Part shown: piece after piece, positions 1 through 4,500 of the stretch
Numbering within the stretch: the first letter of the stretch is position 1
How the letters are laid out: every line of letters begins with the position of its first letter
Source: Chloroflexota bacterium
Lineage (GTDB): Bacteria > Chloroflexota > UBA6077 > FW602-bin22 > JACPQP01
Assembly (NCBI GenBank): GCA_016190465.1
Contig: JACPQP010000447.1
Coordinates: 1 to 6,679 of the forward strand
Reading direction: 5' to 3'
DNA length: 6,679 nt
Program-made: the position numbers and the translations under genes
The notes under the pieces: generated by a model
What the model saw: only the letters and a program-made list of their open reading frames with translations
What the model was told of the DNA's origin: nothing
Database searches by the model: none

Positions 1-47
1 CCTCATCCCCTACCCCTCTCCCCGTGGGAGGGGGGTAGGGGATGAGG
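1..47. repeat. 47-bp near-perfect palindrome downstream of flagellin
   Basis: Positions 1-16 (cctcatcccctacccc) and 32-47 are exact inverted complements. With one T-G wobble and the inner ctccc/gggag pair, the stem extends to 22 bp around the tri-base loop cgt. It lies 87 or more bases after the flagellin stop. It shares its C-tract/G-tract design with 6440-6496 and 6617-6657, so all three look like members of one dispersed intergenic repeat family. It could also block read-through transcription. Confidence 0.8.
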
Positions 48-89
48 GCGATGGGAAGCCTAGCAGCACCAGGGTTGGAATCACGTAAA

Positions 90-102
90 GGGCGGGTCGC
101 CC
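90..102 (-). terminator. Possible weak terminator hairpin of flagellin
   Basis: The minus strand reads GGGCG ACC CGCCC followed by TTTACGTGATT, a short GC stem of 5 bp with a brief T-run, 31 bases after the TAA. The stem is short and the T-run is interrupted, so termination efficiency would be modest. The larger palindrome at 1-47 lies just beyond and may contribute. Confidence 0.35.
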
Positions 103-133
103 GGTGAAAGAATCGGGTAAGACGCGCCGCTGA

Positions 134-1318
134 TTACCCCCGCAGCAGGCTCAGTACGTTCTGCGGCAGCGTGTTCGCCTGCGCCAGCACCGCCGTGCCC
201 GCCTGCTGGATGATCTGATTCTTGGTGAAGTTGACCGTCTCGGCCGCCACGTCCAGGTCGCGGATGCGCGACTCCGACGCGGTGAGGTTCTCGTTGGCCA
301 CCGTGAGGTTGGCGATGGTGTGCTCGAGCTGGTTCTGCTTCGCTCCGAGCTCGGCGCGCTGCGTCGAAACGCTGATCAGCGCCGCATCCAGCGTGACGAT
401 CAGCGTCTGAGCCTGCGCCTGGGTCGACACGTCGGTGGAGGTGATCCCCAGCGCCGTCGAGTCCATATCGATGAACGCCAGTTGGATCTGCTCGCTGGTA
501 TCGTTGTTGGCGCCGGCCTGGATCGTCACCGAGGACCCACCGCCCGAGATCGTCGTCGTGGCGGTGTCCAGATCTCCGGCAATGGTCGCCGCGTCCTCCG
601 CGACGAAGGTGCTGTCGGTCTGCAACTGGATGCTGATCCCCAGCGAGCCGAAGTTCAGCATCTGGGCGTCGTTGGCCACCATCCCGCGCACGCTGATCCG
701 CTCTGACCGCGTGTCGTTGGCCCCGTCGTTCTCGATCATCGTGATCGTGCCATCGGCGTTGTCGACGATCGAATAGGTGTAGCCGCTCTTCGCCCCCGAG
801 AAGCCGATCTGGCCGAGGAACAGCCCCGTCACCGCGGTGAACTCATTGCTGGTCGGGTCCACCTTCCCCAGCGTCTCGTCGTCGACGACGACTGAGAGCT
901 CACCGTTGAGCAGCTTTAGCTTGTTGAACTGCGTCGAGTCGGCGATCTTGTCGATCGTCGCGCTGAGCAGGGTCAGCTCGGCGTTGATCGCGTCGCGATC
1001 CTCGGAGGCCAGCGAGCCGTTTGCCGCCTGCACCGCGAGCTCGCGCATGCGCTGGACGATGGCGTGGATCTCGTTGAGCGCACCTTCGGCCGTCTGGACC
1101 ATCGACACGCCGTCCTGGGTGTTGCGGATCGCCTGGGTGGTACCACGGATCTGCGCCCGCAGCTTCTCACTGATCGAGAGGCCCGCCGCATCGTCGGCCG
1201 CGCGGTTGATCCGCAGACCCGACGAGAGGCGTTCGATGGACTTCGAGAGCATGAGCTGATTGGTGTTCAGGTTCCGCTGCGCGATCAATGCCGGGACGTT
1301 GGTGTTGATGACCGACAT
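134..1318 (-). CDS. fliC: Flagellin (flagellar filament subunit)
   Basis: This 394-residue protein is the subunit that polymerises into the extracellular flagellar filament. The N-terminal D0/D1 region (about residues 2-140) opens MSVINTNVPAL and carries LSSGLRINRAADDAAGLSIS (31-50). It also has QRMRELAVQAANG (89-101), which contains the conserved D1 stretch that TLR5 recognises in other bacteria. The C-terminal D1/D0 region (about 308-394) ends in ANTLPQNVLSLLRG and carries RIRDLDVAAE (351-360). Between them, about residues 145-280 form a hypervariable insert rich in Asp, Gly and Thr that I cannot match to a known D2/D3 fold. The length is ordinary for a flagellin with a small outer domain, and there is no cysteine. 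The ATG start is secured by AGAGGAGG ending five bases upstream and by the canonical N terminus. The stop is TAA. It sits alone between inverted repeats, 265 bp downstream of the large gene on the same strand, so it is probably its own transcription unit. Identification is very secure. The symbol is the generic one; hag or flaA would be equally valid. Confidence 0.97.
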   Translation of the reverse strand: MSVINTNVPALIAQRNLNTNQLMLSKSIERLSSGLRINRAADDAAGLSISEKLRAQIRGTTQAIRNTQDGVSMVQTAEGALNEIHAIVQRMRELAVQAANGSLASEDRDAINAELTLLSATIDKIADSTQFNKLKLLNGELSVVVDDETLGKVDPTSNEFTAVTGLFLGQIGFSGAKSGYTYSIVDNADGTITMIENDGANDTRSERISVRGMVANDAQMLNFGSLGISIQLQTDSTFVAEDAATIAGDLDTATTTISGGGSSVTIQAGANNDTSEQIQLAFIDMDSTALGITSTDVSTQAQAQTLIVTLDAALISVSTQRAELGAKQNQLEHTIANLTVANENLTASESRIRDLDVAAETVNFTKNQIIQQAGTAVLAQANTLPQNVLSLLRG

Positions 1319-1323
1319 GGTGG

Positions 1324-1331
1324 CCTCCTCT
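1324..1331 (-). promoter_or_regulatory. Strong Shine-Dalgarno of the flagellin gene
   Basis: On the minus strand AGAGGAGG lies five bases before the ATG at 1318. This is a near-perfect match to the anti-Shine-Dalgarno and fixes the start codon. It contrasts with the large gene upstream, which has no comparable site, and fits the high translation rate expected for a filament protein. Confidence 0.85.
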
Positions 1332-1480
1332 GCCGTGATTCCCCAGACGGGATGCGCTTCATTCCTCGCCGGCGGGCCATTCCCCGCCTCGCGCGATGCG
1401 ACGACCTGCTGGCGATGACCCGTTCGGTATTACCTTGATCGCGGATCACTGCCATCTACTCGTCGCACTTTCTATGGGGA

Positions 1481-1488
1481 TTATCGTC
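1481..1488 (-). promoter_or_regulatory. Weak sigma-28-like -10 element upstream of flagellin
   Basis: The minus strand reads GACGATAA, seven of eight bases of the flagellar sigma-28 -10 consensus GCCGATAA. No TAAA-like -35 lies at the usual 15-base spacing; GGGA is found there. The same bases also contain GATAAT, five of six of a housekeeping -10, again without a good -35. The implied leader of about 155 bases is long. Flagellins are commonly sigma-28 dependent in other bacteria, so the site is a reasonable but unproven candidate. Confidence 0.25.
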
Positions 1489-1510
1489 GGCCGAGGTGGT
1501 GGCTCCCATC

Positions 1511-1545
1511 AGGGGTTTCCCCGACCGCCGGTGGGGAAATCCCCT
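1511..1545. repeat. Bulged inverted repeat after the large gene
   Basis: The left arm aggggtttcccc (1511-1522) and right arm ggggaaatcccct (1533-1545) are complementary with a single bulged base, around the ten-base loop gaccgccggt. It begins about 39 bases after the TAA of the large gene, where a transcription terminator would sit. No T-tract follows on the minus strand, so a classical intrinsic terminator is doubtful. The right arm also contains the near-palindrome ggggaaatcccc. It could be a terminator-like RNA hairpin, an operator upstream of flagellin, or a dispersed repeat. Confidence 0.55.
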
Positions 1546-1583
1546 AAATCTGCGTTGCTACGCACTGTGGCGCACGGAGAGGA

Positions 1584-4500
1584 TTAGCGGCTCCTGATCG
1601 CCGAGGAGGAGATGCTGCCGTTGACGACGCCGCCGAAGATGTAGATCCGGTCGTTGAGGTCGGCCGCGCCGTTGAACGCCCGGGTCTGGGGAAGGTTGCC
1701 GGCCGCCGACCAGGCGTCTGTCACTGGGTCATAGGCGTAGACATCGCTGAGGGTCTCGATCGTCCCGGCCACGGCATCGTAATGGCGGCCGCCAAAGACG
1801 AGTATCCTGCCGCTCACTACTACCGCCTGATGGTCGAAGCGCCCGACCGGCAGCGATTGGCGCGTGGTCCAGGCATCCGTAGCCGGATCATACGCCTCGA
1901 CGATCGCCTGGGTTGTGTCCGTGCCTCCGCCAATCGCGTAGATGATCCCATCGGACACGGCGACCGCCAGGCGGCCACGAGCCGTCGGCATGGCGGTCTT
2001 CGTCGTCCAGGCCCTGGTCTGGGTGTCGTAGGCCTCGACGAGCGCCAGCGGCGCATTGCTGTTGCTGGGATCAAGTCCGCCGATCACGTAGATGACGTCG
2101 TCGACGGCGGCGACGGCAAAGTAGCTACGAGTGCGCGGCATCGTCGTCTCGTTCGCCCAGGTATTCGCCGAGATCGCGTACCGATAGACCGTGCGCGTCC
2201 ACCCCTGGCTATGTCCACCGCCAAACGCGTAGATGGCTCCGTTCACCGCGGCGACGCCCACGTTGGCCTGGCCGACCGGCAGGTCAGCGTAAGCAGTCCA
2301 GAGACCCGTGGTCGGGTTATAGGCATCGACCACCGGCGAGAAGCTCGACGTCCCGCGCCCACCGACCGCCCAGACACGCCCCTCCGCCGCCACCGAGCCA
2401 GGATCCCGTCGTCCGGCCGTAAGAGAGTCGATCGACTGCCAACTCGGCGTCCCGAACGGCGTTGCCGTCGGAGTGAGCGTGGCGGTCCGTGTCTCCGTCA
2501 CTGTCGGCGTGTTCGTCGGTGTCCTCGTCGCCGTCCGCGTCTTGGTCGGCGTTGTCGTCGGTGTCCAACTCGGCACGCTCGTCGGAGTCGGCGTGCTTGT
2601 CTCCGTCGGGGTGTTCGTCGGCGTCCGGGTGCCCGTCGGCGTCTTTGTCGCCGTCACTGTAAACGTGTCGGTCGGGATGCTCGTCGGAGTCGGCGTCGCC
2701 GTCTCGGTTGCCGTCCGCGTTGGCGTCGACGTCGCCGTCTCGGTCGGGGTGTTAGTCGGCGTCCGCGTGGGCGTCGGTGTTCGCGTCCAGGTCGGGGTAC
2801 CCGTTGGCGTCGGCGTGCTCGTCTCGGTCGGCGTGCCGGTCTCGGTTGGTGTGTTCGTCTCGGTCGGCGTGTTCGTCGGCGTCCGGGTTCTGGTCGGCGT
2901 CCTCGTCGCCGTGACCGTAAACGTTTCGGTCGGCGTGTTCGTCGGCGTCGGCGTCCTCGTCTCGGTCACCGTCCGCGTTGGCGTCGGCGTTCGCGTCCAG
3001 GTCGGCGTGCTCGTCACGGTGGGCGTCCACGTCGGCGAGAACGTCGGCGTCACGGTCGGCGTAACCGTCGGCGTCCGGGTGATCGTCGGCGTACGAGTAA
3101 TCGTGCCGGTCGCCGTTGGCGTTGAGGTCGACGAGCTGATCGTGTACGTCGTCGAAGCGGTAAGGCCGCTCGTCGCGCCGGTCGCGACGACGGGGTAGCT
3201 TCCCGGGGCGCCTCCCGGCGCGGTGAGCGTCACGCCGAAGTTCCCCGCCGAGTTGCTCGTCGCGCTCCCCCAGGGAGCACCGTTGAAGGTGATGGTGACC
3301 GTTTCGGAGAGACCGTACCCCTGGCCAGTGACGAGCACGCTCGCCGTCGCACCGCCCGACGCGGGGACGACGCTGACCTGAGTGCTCGCCACGGTGAAGG
3401 TGGTATTGGCCACGTAGCCGGAGGTGGCCCCCGTGCCGACGACCGTGTACGCCCCGGCCGGCTTGGCTGAAGGAGCGGTCGCCGTTTTCGAGAACGAACC
3501 GGTCGACGACGTCGTCGCCGAGGTCCAGCCTGCGCCGTCGAAGGTGATGTTCACCGTCTCGCTCGCCCGGTAGTAGCTCCCCGTCAGCGTGACCGAGGCG
3601 CCGGCTGAACCGGTGATGGGCGCCACCGAGATCGCCGCGGCGGGCACCGTGAAGCTAGCCGAAGCGGTTCGGCCGGTCGTCGCACCGGTGGCCACGACGG
3701 TGTGGCTTCCGGAGGCCGCCGCCGCCGGAACCGTCAGCGACTTGCTGAACGAGCCCGAGCTATCGGCCGGGTCGGTGCCCCAGGCATTCCCGCCAAACGT
3801 GATGCTGACGCTTTCGCCCGCCCCGAAGGAGCTACCACTCACGGTGACCGATGAATTGATGGCTCCGGTGGTGGGCATGACCGCCGCCGAGGGCGTGGCT
3901 ATGCTGACCGTGATCGTGCCCGTCGCCCCCGACGTGGCGCCAGTCGCGACGATCGTGTGCGTCCCACTGGTCGCCGAGATCGGGATGTCGGCGTTCGTCG
4001 TCTTGTCCCCCTGTCCGTTGGTCGTCGCGCTGGTCCAGGCGCCGCCGTCGAATGTGAAGCTGACCGTTTCCAGCGCGGCGTACCCATTCACCTCGAGAGA
4101 GACCGACTGGCCGGGGACGACCGTGGTCGGCGTGACCCAGAACCCCGTGACGGTGACGGTAAACGTGGCATTGGCGCTCGCACCCGAGCTCGTTCCGGTG
4201 GCGACGATCGTCTTCGTACCGGTCGTCGCCACCGGAACGTCCAGCGTCTTCGAGAAGGTGCCATCAGGACCGGTGTTCTTCGATCCCCACGTGTTGCCAT
4301 CGAACGTGATGTCCACGGTCTCGGTCGCACCGAACCCGGTGCCACTGATCGTCACCGACGTGTCGACCGGGCCGAGAGACACCGAGAGCGTGATGGTCCC
4401 GCTCGTCACCTCAAAGGTTGTCGTCGCGACCCTGCCCGTCGTCTGCCCTTCCGCCAGGATGGTGTAGAAGCCCGGGGACTTGCCCGCCGGCACCGAGGCG

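Noticed and set aside
115..139. Inverted repeat gggtaa/ttaccc overlapping the flagellin stop codon.
   Set aside because: Arms of only 6 bp with a 13-base loop; plausible by chance and not in a terminator position.
1782..3125. A 447-codon plus-strand frame rich in Arg.
   Set aside because: Antisense shadow of the kelch domain and linker, with no recognisable motif.
2445..3128. Regularly spaced repeats that might suggest a CRISPR array.
   Set aside because: The periodicity is 6 bp and lies in frame within a coding linker; there are no conserved 25-40 bp repeats with unique spacers.
2473..3198. A plus-strand frame translating to hundreds of residues of Val-Gly-Val repeats.
   Set aside because: It is the reverse complement of the Thr-Pro linker; its periodicity is inherited from the real coding strand.
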